From Euglena gracilis (lineage: Eukaryota; Euglenida; Euglenophyceae; Euglenales), in contig CP154955.1 in the NCBI GenBank assembly GCA_039621445.1, positions 13,707,223-13,771,222 on the forward strand: a stretch of DNA of 64,000 nt, in the 5' to 3' direction. Positions 1-12,457 of this stretch are shown one piece after another. The notes under the pieces were generated by a model, which worked only from the letters and a program-made list of their open reading frames with translations, was not told where the DNA came from and searched no databases. Every line of letters starts with the position of its first letter. The stretch's first letter is position 1. The translations under genes and the position numbers were made by a program.

Positions 1-1335
1 CCCCACAAACACCTGAATCAGTCAATATGTATTCCATTTATGCCACGTGTTGCTGGAGGTCACGAGAAGGTGGATGCAACCTTCTGCTCCTGGAGTCGGT
101 GCACCACACAGCCATAGGTGTGGGAGAGTTTAGAGTGCCAGCTGGTGGCAAAGGAAGGTACCATACCATGAAGGCTGCTGGGGGGGGGGGATGATAGAGA
201 TGCCGTGCTCCCAGTGCCTCCAGGGGTGAGAGGTTGATTTACAAACGGAGGGAAAGGGGGGAGATATCATCTCCTGTTGTGGGGTGTGCCGACTGTTCCA
301 GTCCATGGAAAATTAAACCAACCAGGAAGATCATTGCGAGTGGATGAATTCCTGGTCGGGAGGGAGGAAAGTTGACCTCCCAACAAATATGGTACTAAGG
401 AACCCTGTACAGTTTCCTTGAGGGCCGTTTATCAAAAGAGCCGAAAGAGTCATTTGCAAGTCTGGGAAGTTTCAAGCAAACTCCAGCGGGGAGGGGTCTC
501 AGTGAGTATTTTTTCCTTTTCGGCATATCACAATGCAGATATCTCCGTTGTGTGTATTGACATGGGGTGATTTCTTACGCTGCAGGGAAGCTGAGAGGGG
601 ACCAGCCAGCCAGTATTTTTTTTTTTAGCCAGCAGCTCTCAGAATAGGGAGCTAACCCGCTGCCCCCCCCCCCCCCAGGTCCACTGAAACAATTTGGGGC
701 CAGCCTGGCGAAGCCCGAAAGAATTTTCGGCACCGAAAATGTTTGAAGAAAAGGGATCCAAAAACCCCAAAAAATCGTTTTCGAAAACGGGGGTTTTGAA
801 GGTGTTTTTTTTTCTCGCAGTTTGACCTCAGACTTTGCCTGCATAACCCCAACCCAGCTGGATTTGGGCATTTTGGCAACTTTTCGGACACCGGCAACAG
901 GCCCAGCCCGGCATCAGGGTTTGGATATTCCCACCTACCCCCGGGAAACTGTCATGCCCGAGAACGTGTCAGGGTCCCTCCTGGGAAGCTGTCAAGGTCC
1001 CCGGCACCGGCTGACCTGTCTCGGGACAGTTTCTGGGGGTGGGGAGGGGGTAGGTAGAGTCGTGCAAATGTGTCGGGCAGACTTTCTGGTGCGGCGCTCG
1101 GGCGGAGCAGGACAAAAAACCCCGTCCTCGGCATCGTTTGCTCCTTCATCATCATCGTGCACCTGCTGACGGGCCTCGTGTTGGCCAAGGTGGACCATGG
1201 CAAGCGATAGCGGAGGCGGAGCGATTCTGCCCCGGCGGTAGTGGGCAAAAAATTGCATATGTGGTGGCATATGTGTTTATGGTGTGTGGCATATGGTACC
1301 TGTAAACCCAAAGTTCGAAGCTGCCTCTTCCGTGG
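1..1335. other. No gene recognised
   Basis: Includes poly-G/C and poly-T runs and, at 945-1045, a copy of the GGGACAGTTT/CTGTCAGGGTCCC repeat family. Nothing else could be identified. Confidence 0.5.
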
Positions 1336-2088
1336 CAATAGTGCTGGTACTAGTACTGGTATTGGCATTGGTACTGGCACTGGCACTGGTACCTGGTACC
1401 TGGTACTGGTACCCGATTCCAGTACTGGTACTCCAGTGCTGGTACCAGTGCTCCAGTACTGGTACAAGCACTGGCGCGAGTACTGGTACTTATACTGGTA
1501 GTAGTAGTAGTATTAGTAGTATTGGTGTAGTGCTGGTACAAGTACTAATACTAGTACCAGTGCTAGAACCAGTACCAGTACTAGTATACTGTAGTCCAAG
1601 TTCTAGTGCCAGTACTAGTACTGGTACTGGTGCTAGCACTGGCACTGGTACTGGTGCTGGAGAACTAGTACTCCAGTACCAGTACTAGAGCTGATACCAG
1701 TATAACCAGTACTAGTGCTAGTACCAGTACTAGTACCATTACTAGTACTCGTACTCATACTTGTACTCCAGTACCAGTACTGGTACTCCAGTATTGGTAC
1801 TAGTACTGGAGTACTAGTACAAGTACTGGAGCACTGGTACTAGCTGTAGTGCTGGCACAAGTACTAGCACCAGTACTGGAGTACCAGCACCAGTACTGGA
1901 GTGCTACCAGTACCAGCACTGGTACCGGTACTAGTACTAGAACTAGTTCTAGTACTCCAGTATAGTACCAGTACTCCAGTACTGGTGCTGGTACCCCATA
2001 CTGGTACTAGTACTCCAGCACTGATACTAGTACTACTGGTAGTAGTACTCCAGTGCCGGTATTCCGGTATTAGTAGTAGCACCAGTTA
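1336..2088. repeat. GGTACT/AGTACC-type satellite
   Basis: About 750 bp of imperfect 6-bp units (GGTACT, AGTACC, AGTACT and variants), many copies inverted relative to each other. Long open frames on both strands here are products of the repeat, not genes. Confidence 0.95.
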
Positions 2089-2655
2089 ACCCCCCCGCCC
2101 CTCAAAGCCCCCCCCCCCCCGGAAATATAACCCACTGGGTTTGGTTTTGCCGCCCAAATGTACCCCCCCCCCCCCCGATGTGCCCCGATGTGAAGGCAGA
2201 CGCTGATATCATTAAGGAAAAAGTCGAAAGTTTTTGAACGGGTACAACATTTTTCTCACCAGTACTAGCACCAGTACTGAACCCCCCCATTTATAAACCC
2301 CCCGGGGTTAGTAGGATCCGGTGTCGTTGGTCGGCCGAAGGGGGGGGGGTTATAAGTCCGGAATCGTTGGTGAAAATCCGAACCCCAAAAATGACCCCGA
2401 AACCCTCCCAAATTGGCAATTTTTTTTGCAAATTTGGTCAAAAATGGCATTTTTGATGATGGTCGATCTCAAAAAAGGGCCAAAAAATCAGTTTTTGGGT
2501 GGTTCCCCGAAGGGGGGGGGGGGTTATAAGTCCCGGTTTGGTTGGTCGGCCCGAGGGGGGGGGTTAGTAAGTGGGGGGGGTTAGTAAGTGGGGGGGGGGT
2601 TAGTAAGTGGGGGGGGGTTAGTAAGTGGGGGGGTTTATAAGTGGGGGGGGTTTAG
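2089..2655. mobile_element. GC-run element splitting the GTACC satellite
   Basis: Starts GTTAACCCCCCC and ends with several tandem copies of GGGGTTAGTAAGTGGGG (2555-2650) then GGTTTAGTATTAG. The satellite continues on both sides, so this block was inserted into it. Contains ATATAACCC motifs like those at 62703-63120. Confidence 0.6.
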
Positions 2656-3003
2656 TATTAGTGCCAGCACCAGTACCAGTTCCAGTTCCAGTGTTAGTTA
2701 GTACCAGTGCTATTTCCAGTACCAACACCACTACGAGTACCAGTGCTGGCACCAGTACCGGTGCTGGTACCAGTACCAGTACAAGTACTAGTGCTAGTAC
2801 TTGTACCGGTACTGGTACCGGTACCAGTACCGGTACCGGTACCGGTACCGGTACCAGTACCGGTACCAGTACCAGTACCGGTACCAGTACCAGTACCAGT
2901 ACCAGTACCAGTACCAGTACCAGTACCAGTACCAGTACCAGTACCAGTACCAGTACCAGTACCAGTACCAGTACCAGCACTTGTAACAGTACCAGTACCA
3001 GTA
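2656..3003. repeat. ACCAGT/ACCGGT satellite
   Basis: Tandem GTACCA and GTACCG hexamers, very regular from 2870 to 2980. Continues at 3369-3616 after the inserted element, there decaying into mixed TACT units. Confidence 0.95.
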
Positions 3004-3368
3004 CCCCCCCCCCCCCTAGGTCCAACGACCCCCCTATGTCCAATGACCACCCCCCCCCCCCCCGGTCAGAGGACACCTTTTCGGAGGTTTGACCAAATTT
3101 TTGGTCCCGGCGTGAAGCGCCGGGACGAAAAATTTTGCCCCAAAATTGGCCAAAAATTTGGCCAAAATGCCATTTTTTGACACTTTTTGGACAAAAATTT
3201 GTCAAAATTGCCCAAAATTTTCGGCACAAAGCACTGGAAGGGAAAATTTGGGCATTTTTGGGTGGGTAGGGACCCGGGTACCCACCAACTTTCTTTTGAC
3301 CCCATGTCCAACGACCACCCCCCCGGTCAGAGGACAGAGGTTACCGGTCATTGGACATAGGGGGGGGG
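3004..3368. mobile_element. GC-run element with TA(C) flanks, TATGTCCAACGACC family
   Basis: Starts with a C run then TAGGTCCAACGACC, ends GGTCATTGGACATA plus a G run. It interrupts the GTACC satellite, with TAC on both sides. The interior has GGCGTGAAGCGCC and AAAATTTT tracts. A TA-type duplication and inverted ends suggest a Tc1/mariner-like MITE. Confidence 0.75.
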
Positions 3369-3616
3369 TACCAGTACCAGTACCAGTACCAGTACTGGTG
3401 CTGGTACTGGAACTGGAACTGGCACCAGCGCTGGTACTGATGGTAGTAGTTGGCATTGATGGTGATAGTGATGGTACTACTGTAGTTTTAGAATTATTAC
3501 TGGTGGTACCAGTCGTATTGGTGCTGCAGGAACTAATACCAGCACTGCTTGTATTAGAACTAGTGGTAATAGTATTTATTCTAACTAATACTAATACTAA
3601 CTACTGGTACTAATAG
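3369..3616. repeat. Decaying continuation of the GTACC satellite
   Basis: Regular GTACCA units give way to diverged TACTRR units. Confidence 0.85.
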
Positions 3617-3924
3617 TACTGCAGCACTCTAGTGCTGCAAATATGAAAAGCAATAACCAATTTCCCTGAAAAAAAGTTTCCTTCCCCCCAAAAAACTCTT
3701 TACAAATTCTTTTTTTTTAAATGAAAAACTCTCTACTCCCAAGAGCAACAGAACAACCTTGGATGGAAAGGTGCCTTTCATGCTCAAATTCATAAATATG
3801 AGAGGCTCTCTGCTGCTCATGGGTATATGCATTGTGTGTGTGTGTATGTGTGCATGCTTGCGCGCGCGTGTGTGCGTGCGTGGCTTGCGTGTGTGTGCAT
3901 GTGTGTGTGTGTGTGTGTGTGTGC
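3617..3924. other. Spacer with TG microsatellite
   Basis: AT-rich spacer without a recognisable gene, ending in a TG/CG dinucleotide tract (3832-3924) that adjoins the next element. Confidence 0.6.
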
Positions 3925-4233
3925 CAGGCTTGTGCTTAGTCGGGTGCCTACCCCGTGGGGGGGTGGGTGCTAGGGGCAGGCACCCCATAGCACCCGATCC
4001 GACCCCCCCCCCGGGGGGGGGGTAGGGTTTTGGGAGGGTGCCTGCCCCTAGCAGGCACCCCCCTCTGACCCCGGCGCCGAAGGCGCCGGGGGCCCGGAAA
4101 AGGCCATTTTCAATGAAAATTTTCTGGGTCCGGCCCGGACCCCTATCCCCCCCCGGGGGGGGTGTGCCTGCTAGGGGCAGGCACCCTATAGCACCCACCC
4201 CCCCTCCCCCCCCGGTCGGTAAGCACAAGCATG
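3925..4233. mobile_element. MITE-like CAG...(A)TG element, 8-bp duplication
   Basis: Inverted ends CAGGCTTGTGCTTAGTCGG and CCGACCGGTAAGCACAAGCATG-like, flanked by identical GTGTGTGC (3917-3924, 4234-4241). The left flank lies in a TG tract, but the shared terminal C supports a true duplication. Inside are G/C runs and GGCGCCGAAGGCGCC. Same family as 58582-58891. Confidence 0.8.
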
Positions 4234-4241
4234 GTGTGTGC

Positions 4242-6421
4242 GTGTGCGCGCGCGTGGCCCCAATTCCAGTACCGCAGGGCTCCATATTTATATCATCACG
4301 TCGGTGAAGTCCCCCACGTGCCCGGAACGATGCTTAGCATTACTTTGCTTGCTTGTTCCTACGCGCTTTGTTTCCAGTGATCCTCAAGTCTTCCACCCTC
4401 TTTGTCCCCTCACCTTCGCATTCACCCCGATGCCTGCTGCTGTGGAAACGGAGGCCACATCGTCGGCAACACCCTCCATCAGAGTCCCCCCATCTGCGCC
4501 TCGTCCCCCCCCCCCCCCCAGCTGCCCATGGTAACTAAAGGCTGTGGTTGGTTGGAATTGAAGGTGGTGTGCTTGGCATGGGGTGGCCATCAGGACAAAA
4601 TTGTTCTGGTGGGGGACACCCCAGCTGTCCTTTTAAAAGAACCAGTCACTCAGTTCCCAGTGTGTCAGAGCCCCAAGCCTCTGCCAGCCCATGGGAAGTG
4701 GTGCTGTTGCGTGCACACGGGCACCACCCCGCCCCAAGCACAAGTGTCCCAGCCAGCCAGCCAGCCAGCCGGCCAGCCGGCCGGCCAGCCAGCTCTGCTG
4801 CGCCGTGATGCACAAAAATGAGGTCAGTCTTGTAAGATCAGAGTTTTTTGCTTGCTGACCCCTCCCAGATGCTCGTCAAACGCAGTCCAGGCGAGGGGGC
4901 GAGGCACACTGGGGTGGGTAGCCTCGGACCCCATCTTCAGACAATGCAAGGTTTCCACCCTTGTCAACGCAGTCTGAGGGGCAGTATCAGTCATTTTTAG
5001 GTCATTTTTGGCCTTTTTTTTTTTATCCAGCCTGCGTTGACAGAGGTTGTTGTCTTGCATTGTTTAACGGTGGATTTGAAGGCCACCCACCCTGGTGTGG
5101 GCTGCCTGCCCCCCCCCCCCTTGCCTGGGCATAATTTTTGCTCTCACAGGCCTCAGTTTGCAGGGCTGTGCCACGGCGCACATCGATGTACTGCCAGAGA
5201 CTGTGGGGCTGCGTTTTGGGCACAACCCACAAAATCTCATGTTGGGCACACCCTATGCCCTGCGTGGAAGGGAAGGCAGAGGTGGTGTTGAGCGCCAGGC
5301 TCCTACCCCCCTCCCCCCGGCACCTGGCCAATACCCCAGAACCTACCACAGGGGAAGAGGGGGGGGGCTTGCTATGTGGTGCCCACTGGGGAACACCCAA
5401 TAATGGCAGTGATCACTTTTCCATTCCAACTTTTGTGGGCGTGGGGGTGGCAGCGCAGTGTCCAGCCGTGGCCCACGGGTCTACTGGCTGGGCCTTCCAT
5501 ATACCCCAGAACCCCCGATACCTCGATCCGTGGCACGCTCTCTCGACGCCGCTGCTGGCCTGAACCGAAGCTGTACGGGAACCCCAGAAACCCTACCACC
5601 CCCACCCCAGGAAACTGGCCTCAACCCCCTGTACCTGCTGACCTGTCGTCACAGGGACCTGTCCTTGACTTTTACCCGCTGACCTGTCACCTAACAAAAT
5701 TTCAAAAGTTTCATCCCCCCCCCCCCCCGGGGGGGGCTTGCCCCACCCTCTTCCCCGCTTGGTGCCCGTCCTCCTTACATGCAACCTTGGCCCCCTAAAG
5801 TTGGCCTTCGACCTTTTGCATATGGCGCCAAAATTCTTGACATGCAAACTTGGCATGCATAAGGTTGGCCCCTGGCCTTACCCTCAGTCAAGGACCAGAC
5901 GCGCCAGGGTGGGGGGGGGAGGTATTTTGAAAAGGCAATTGCCAGAGTTAAAATTTTACTCGTATATTTGCGAAAAAATATTTTACAGTTTTTTTGTCAC
6001 CGGGGGTCAAAAATGTCAATTTTTTCTCTCTGACCCGGACCACCCTCTGTGCCTGCTGAACTGTCCTCATAGAGGCCTATCTTCTACCTCTGTTCTTGCT
6101 GACTTGTCTGTAGACAGTTTCCCGGGGGAGGGGGTTGGCATGGGTGGTGGGTGGTGGGTGGGTGGGGGTCCCACTTACCCCACCCACCAGGTCCGACCCC
6201 CCTCACCAGGCCTTCCCGCGTTTCCCGACTTTTACGTTAAGTTTTTCTTTCGGCGCCAAAGGCGCCGAATGAATTCCCCTTGCACAATGCTGTGGTGGGT
6301 GGGGGTCGACCACCCCCCCCCCCCCCAACCTACTGGCTACCCACCCCCCATGCTTTCTCGTACAGCCCTAGCTCGGCTGTTTTCTCTCACTCTCCGATCT
6401 CCAGAGGGTTGGTGGTGGTTT
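4242..6421. other. No gene recognised; repeats
   Basis: Contains a CCAG/CCGG microsatellite (4740-4795), poly-C runs and several CTGTC-type repeat fragments (5500-6130). Open frames are short and unlike known proteins. Confidence 0.5.
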
Positions 6422-6830
6422 CAGGCTTCTCTTTAAGGAAGTGTGCACCCCCCCCCCCCCTTGGGGGGCTGGGTGCTGTGGGCAGGCAGGCAGGGGGGGG
6501 GTATGGGCATTTTCAACCCCTGGGGCCTGGGGGGGGGGGGTCGGGTTTTGGGGTGGGCAGTGCAATAGCACACCCCCCCCCCCCGGCACGGAAGGCGCCG
6601 AGGCCCAAAAATGGTCATTTTGAAAGGAAAATTGGCTGGGTCCGCCGGCACCTGTTCCAAAATCGACCCCCCCCCCCCGGGGGGGGGCAGGGCAGAACGG
6701 GAATCGGCCAAACAGCCAGGGTGGTGGGTGGGGGGTCGACCACCCCCCACCAGGCCTTCCTGTTCTGCCCTGTGGGGTGTGTGTCTGGCACCCAATAGCC
6801 CCCCCCCCCCAGGTTGGGGTAAGAAGAAGC
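6422..6830. mobile_element. Older MITE-like element, same family as 46263-46547
   Basis: Begins CAGGCTTCTCTTTAAGGAAG and ends GTAAGAAGAAGCCTTG. Flanks do not match. A smaller hairpin, CAGGGCAGAACGGGAA with TTCCTGTTCTGCCCTG, is nested at 6693-6770. Confidence 0.6.
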
Positions 6831-9310
6831 CTTGGCGGTGCCACAGGCTGCCTGCTGCTGTGCCATGCATCCATGACATGGGGACTGCACTCTTACCAGC
6901 TATGGCCCCTACGTTGTGGAGGCGAGCCCTGGCTTCCTTTTTTTTTGTTGGAGCGGTTGCTGCCTCCTGGCAAAGGAATCTGGCTTTCTGGCTGTCTGGC
7001 CAATTCGATGTCCTCCCACCTGTGCATGGGAATCAGATGGAGAAAGAAGGCCAAACAACAACAACAACACCACAAAAAACGGTTTTCTTGTTGTTATGGT
7101 TTTTTATGGTGACGTTTGTGAGCCACTTTTGTTCGTCCCCCCCACCAAAGATATAAAGATCCCCCCTAAATTGAAGCAATCCCCAAATTTAAGCAACCCT
7201 CGGGCCCAAACCAACCGACACTTAAATTTAAGCAACCCCCAAATTTAAACAACCCCCTTTGGGACCAATGAAAATTCTGAATTTAAGCAACCCCTGGAAT
7301 TGAGGTGAAAAAAGGTAAAATGCAGGAAAACGGAGCAAACTTAAACAAACAAAAATAGCATAATTTGCGGCAGAATAGTCAAACTTGTTGAGTCTGTTCC
7401 CTTTTTTGGCGGGACATTATCATGTTGTTGTCTACGCCTTCGCTCTGAAAACATCCTCCTCCCTTTTCTTGAACAAGAAAAGACATTCTTTCCTGTTGAC
7501 CATTTCGTCCGAATGCAAGCAACCCGTCATGGGTGGTGAAGCCCAAATTGAAGCAACCCCTTGGGCAGATCGGTTGAAACCCAAATATAAGCAACGGGTC
7601 GGTCACCGAAAGCTGGCTGTCTGCCATTTTTCAAGCCCTACCCTACAAATGACATCCCCCCACTCCCCCCGAAAAAAAAATCTGAATGGGCATTTCGGCC
7701 AATCTCAAAGAACCGAAAAATAAAAATAAAAAATTGGGTTGGAAGCCAATCCCCCATAACGTCCAAGAATGCAACAAGGTTTGCAAGATGAAATTGGGGT
7801 CCCGGTTTATCCATCAAAAATTGGCTTGTTTTGGCCATGGGGGGGGGTGTCATTAATGGGGATGTGCCGTTCCCTGGTGCTTTCCAATATTGATGGATGA
7901 TCGATCATGGGGGAGAGTCGTGATGTCGTACCTGCAACCAGCATTCAACTGCGGCCCAAACCTTTCTCCTGCGTAATCATTGGGAGATGCGGCATCGGAA
8001 AGGAAGCTTTGGGCCCCCGGCTGGAATTCGCCATTGTGTGGCCCACCTGCTACCCCCGCCCCGCCCCGCCCCGCCCCCGACGATTTTGCATCGACCCATT
8101 TCACACTTCTCGGGGTGTGACTTGTTTGCCTCCGGCATAGCGCCAGGGGCTGGACTTCGGCATATTCAAACACTTTGCCCACGTTTGGCCAGCGAACCAT
8201 TTCGTCCTGTGGAACAAACAAGATGGGCGACACAGATGAGAGATAATGGGCGGCACAACTGTAGTTCTTTCCGAGCATTCTTGTTGTGTGTTCTGAGCGG
8301 GAAACACAGAGAGTGCAACAATGGCCAAGGTGTGAACACGGTCGACCAACAGGGCGGGAAAGGTGGCCATGAGAGAGGGAAAGAGTGTCCAACACTTGCT
8401 GAGACGACCCCTGGGGGTCCACGAGCTGGTCATTTTGTTATCCACTAGAATAAGGCTACTAGCTAGACTGTCTGACGGCCACAAATCGTCAGCTGCCTCA
8501 TTGGGGGGAGTGTCGCGGAATGTGGACTCAAAAAACACGGCACAAGAAAGAGCGAAAAGAAGCTCTAAAAATTGCGATTTCGATTTTTGGAACATATGCT
8601 AAGGTCATGTGTGTTGGAAAAAATAACATTTGCACAGGGAGAACTCCAATCAAACTGCAGGGGGATTTTTTCCAAGTGAAGTTCATTCCAAACCATAAAT
8701 TTTTACCTACCCCCGTCACTTCCACAGTTTCAAAAAAAACAACAAGTCACTCGCTTTTATGGAAGATCGGTTAATCGCAACCCCCTGGGGGGGGGGGCGG
8801 CCACTGTGGAATCCAGTGAAATTTCACAACAAAAATGAAGAAAATAGCGGAAAAAAATACGTCACCTTCAGCGCCTGATCACTTTGGGCTTTAGGTGTCT
8901 TTAGCCTGACCCCCGGGCCAAAAAACAACAACTACTCAGCCACTCTGAAAAAAAGTCAGTAACCCCCCCACCGAGAATTGGACAGTGACACATATTGCTC
9001 ATTCTTGGTAATGCAAAGAAAAGGACCACAGAAAAAAATGGCTCCTTGCTGTTTGGGAGGGTGAGTGAAGAGTACCAACCCCTCCCCACGTCCAACGGCG
9101 GGTAATGTCTGTCCTCCAACCAGGGGCATCGTTGGAAAAAAGGTTTTGACCAAAACCGTGTCCTCTGACCCAACCCCACCCAGGGAAACTGTCCTCCAAC
9201 TTTTCGTCCACTAACCTCTCCTTTGGGAAACTGTTTCCGACCTCCGTATTCCGCGACTCTGTCCTCATCGGGACATGCCTCCCTCCTCTGCACTCGCTGA
9301 AATGACAGTC
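6831..9310. other. No gene recognised; dispersed repeats
   Basis: 7160-7300 and 7545-7605 carry repeated AATTTAAGCAACCCC units. 7853-8440 is GC-balanced and open on both strands but unidentified. 8765-8930 recurs inverted at 17635-17790, and 8950-9200 is an inverted, diverged relative of 17360-17580. Confidence 0.5.
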
Positions 9311-9680
9311 ACCCATCCGCATTGGAATGGAAAACCAGGCCGGACCCCGTCTGTGCCCGCCTGAAGCCCCCCCCTCCCCGCCCCGGCATTCGTGCGCCGG
9401 GGTGGGAGACGCAGGGCAATGTGTGCGAAGTGTTGCAACGTTTGTCTCTCAATGCCTTGGGCAGGGCCGCACGCACGGCTGCCCTCGCGTCCATTGCGAA
9501 GCACCTGGAGCGGCCACTGGCGGCGTCCCGGATTGTGAGACCCAGGTTTCTCTGGCTGTTTTTGTGCGATTCCGACCCATTTTTGCCCATTTTTGCCCAT
9601 TCTTGGCCCATTCTTGGCCCCTTTTTGCATCTCTCAGCCTGACCTCCACTGGTGTGAGTGTGCACATTGTATAAATACAC
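9311..9680. repeat. Segmental duplication, block 1 copy A
   Basis: Closely matches 18130-18480 in the same orientation (GGGCAATGTGTGCGA, TTGCAACGTTTG, CCTTGGG, AGGGCCGCACGCACGGCTGC). The + frame reads NALGRAARTAALASIAKH in both; the - frame reads DARAAVRAALPKALR in both. Conservation in both frames cannot tell which, if either, is coding. Confidence 0.75.
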
Positions 9681-10387
9681 ACACTGTGTACAAACTACAA
9701 TGAAAGAAACATCCGCATAAATATTTGAGCTAAAGTGTCAAAACACACACATGCGCATGATGTGTGCATCATGCACACTGCGCATGATGTGTTTGTGCGC
9801 GTGCGTTTATCGCAGCATAGATGCATTTGCACGCCGCTGCACCCCCCCCCCCCCCCGGGATTTTCATGCCCGAGGAACTGCCGGGGTCTCCCAGGAAACT
9901 GTTAGGGAATCTGTTTCGGCCAACCTGTCACAATAGGAAGTTGTTTTAGTGTCCAGCCAATCCCCACCTCTTATTTAAGTGCATGGGTTGTGCCCATTTT
10001 TGGACAGTGGTTCAGAATCCTCAGGGGTGCCTACTTATTTGCGCACTACCTGGGATTTCTTCAGCGCAAAATAGTCTTTATACTCAAATGATGCACGTTC
10101 CTGTCAGAATATATTTTTTATATTTATATATTACATATTTTTTCCTGTAAGAATATATATTTTTTTAAAGTTTGGTGGTGTGGGGGGGAGAGGGGGGGTG
10201 GGGGGTCAGTTTGGGCTTCGTCTGAGCCTGGGGGTGGGGCGGGCCGAGTGGGTACCCCGCCGGAGGTGGGGGTTTCCTCTATTTCCGGCGCAAAGTGCCA
10301 GAAAGTACCTTGGGGCCGAAATTTTTTCGGCCCCAAGGTTGACCCCCAACAGTTGGTCCCCCAGGGGCTGGGTGGGTGGGTCCAGAC

Positions 10388-10618
10388 CAGGGGTTTTCAG
10401 CCGTGGGGGGGGGGGGAGGATGGGTGGGTCTGGCCGAGCCGCCTCCCCCCCCCCCCTGGGGGGGGGTCGCCCCAGGGGCCGGTGGGATATTCTTTTTGGC
10501 ACCGAAGGCGCGAAATTTTTTGAAAAGGTGCTATTTTTGGCATTTTCGCGATTTTTGGCCATTTTCGGGTGGGTGGGTGGGTGGGGGGGGTCCCCCTCTG
10601 CTCTTAAAAAATCCCCTG
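10388..10618. mobile_element. MITE-like CAG...CTG element
   Basis: 231 bp. Begins CAGGGGTTTTCAG and ends AAAAAATCCCCTG; flanks GTCCAGAC and GTCCGGAC (7 of 8). Internal long G and C runs and a GGCACCGAAGGCGC palindrome. Related to 31975-32274 and 50966-51247. Confidence 0.75.
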
Positions 10619-10669
10619 GTCCGGACCCCCCCTCCCCCCGGGTCCCAAGGAAACCTCTGGTTCCAATGT

Positions 10670-10870
10670 CGCCCCCACCAGGGCGGATGGAACCCCCAGG
10701 GCCGCTGCAGCGGAGCCATTCGGCTGCTACGCATCTCTGTTTGGCATTGGCTGTCCGTGCCAATTATCATCTCACCCGCAGCGAAGAGTTGTGACCTGAT
10801 CTGCCCACCACTCCGGTTTGCCACGCTTGCCGCCTGTGTGAGGTGCTTCTGTGCTGCCCTCAGGGATCGG
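10670..10870. repeat. Segmental duplication, block 2 copy A
   Basis: CACCAGGGCGGATGGAACCC, then AGGGCCGCTGCAGCGGAGCC and a TTTGCCACG...TGCTTCTGTGCT segment, matching 19105-19285 in the same orientation and order. Confidence 0.75.
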
Positions 10871-12457
10871 TCCATTGCCCCCCGGCGGCAGCCAATGATG
10901 GGTGTCTGCGTGGCTGCGGTGGGGGGGATTCGCTCATACGTCCAACAAATTCCTTGTTCTCTTGGGGTCCTCCAGTCTTCTGATTCTCCAACGGTTCCCC
11001 CCACCCAAAGTTCAATGAAGCGGCGAAAGAGCGTTTCGCAAATGGGCAGGGATCACTGAACGTGGGGAGGTAGGGTCGCCTCTCCCCCTCGGAGTCCGTG
11101 GCTTCCCACATACAACCCAGGCCCCCAAAGCCGAGTGCCTGGGGGTTTGTTATGCCAGTGACTGGGCTTCAGGGATCTATGGGAAGTCTTTCGGTATTGA
11201 GGTAAGTATTGAGGTTGGGGGGTCAGGTCAAGGTGGTAGGGGTGGGGGGCAGACCCCCACCCCCCCAGCTGCTGGGTGGCGGACCCCCCACTACCCGTGG
11301 GTTCCAAAAATAGCAAAAAATGACTAATACAAACACTAAACACAAAAAATGCCTTAACCCCAATCACTTTTAATCGTATCGCACATTTTTTTCTGCCTTT
11401 GGCTGTTATTCAAATGGAAAAAACCTTCAAGGTATTTATAAATTGAGCATTTATTTTCAAAAGAGAATCAAAATTTTCCAACAATTTTGGCCCGGCACCA
11501 GACAGAATTGGGAACGTTTCCGGGCCTCTCCAATTTCCCTGTTGGAGGGGGGGGGTCCGACCCCCCCCCCCCAGTTTTCTTTTGGTGACCCCTGCCCCTT
11601 CCTTCGAAATGCAGACTTCGCCTATTTAGAGCTGGCTTTCTGCCAAGTGTGTGTGTGCGGGGGGCGGTCGCTTCTCCTGAAGACGGTGCTTCGTGCGGAC
11701 CAAACACCTATGAAATGACTGGATGTGTGACCAGGGCTGCAAGAGAAGGTCTGGTGGGTGGTGTACCCCCACCCCCCCCACTGCACCTTCCCCACCACCT
11801 CTTCCTATATTTCCAGGGGTGCCTGTTTTTTTTAGTCAAAATTTTCCTTCGGCGCTTTCGTCAAACTTGGACGGTGGCATAATGGGTGGGGGGGGTCGAC
11901 ACATTCCCCCCACCACCCAGCAGGTCAGACCCCTCCCCCCCACCCACCAGGATGGGGGTGGGGGGGGGGACCCACCACTCATTGGTTTGCGGGATTCCTG
12001 TACATCCCTGGGTGTGAACGGGCGTGACTGGCGTCAGAGATTTTTTTTAAAGTTTTGTTACCCCGGGGGGGGGGGGGGTTCTGGCCGAGCCCTCCCTCCC
12101 CTGGGGGGGGGTACCCCGCTGGGTGCAGCGTTTTCCTGTATTTTCGGCGTGAAGTGTAGAAAATTTTTTTTGGACTCCAAAGTTGACCCCCCAAAGGTGG
12201 GTCCCCAAGGCCCCCCCCCCTGAGGGGGCCTCCAGGGGTGGGTGAGTGGGTCTGGACCCCGGGTGATTATTGGATGCCCATGGGTGCTTGGTGCGGACTG
12301 AAGGCTAAAGGCAAACACCCAGGATTTGTAGTGCCCAAGAACCTGTCAGCGTCTCGCCCGGGAAACCGTCAGGATTCCCGGCACTGGCCAACCTGCCAAA
12401 CGGGACAGTTTGCTCAGGGGGGGGGGGGTTGCTGCCTGACTGCCCCTGCCTCCCCAG
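10871..12457. other. No gene recognised
   Basis: GC-run repeats, and near 12330-12420 a CTGTCAG...GGGACAGTTT repeat of the family also found at 19870-19950, 23600-23700, 26715-26970, 50235-50385 and 59265-59545. Confidence 0.5.

Noticed and set aside
1284-3180. Open frames rich in VPVPVP, TSTSTS or LVLVLV
   Set aside because: Products of the GTACCA/GGTACT hexamer satellite; no independent coding signal.
7853-8422. 189-codon open frame on the minus strand
   Set aside because: No recognisable domain, overlapping open frames on the other strand, and composition like GC-balanced spacer; too weak to call.
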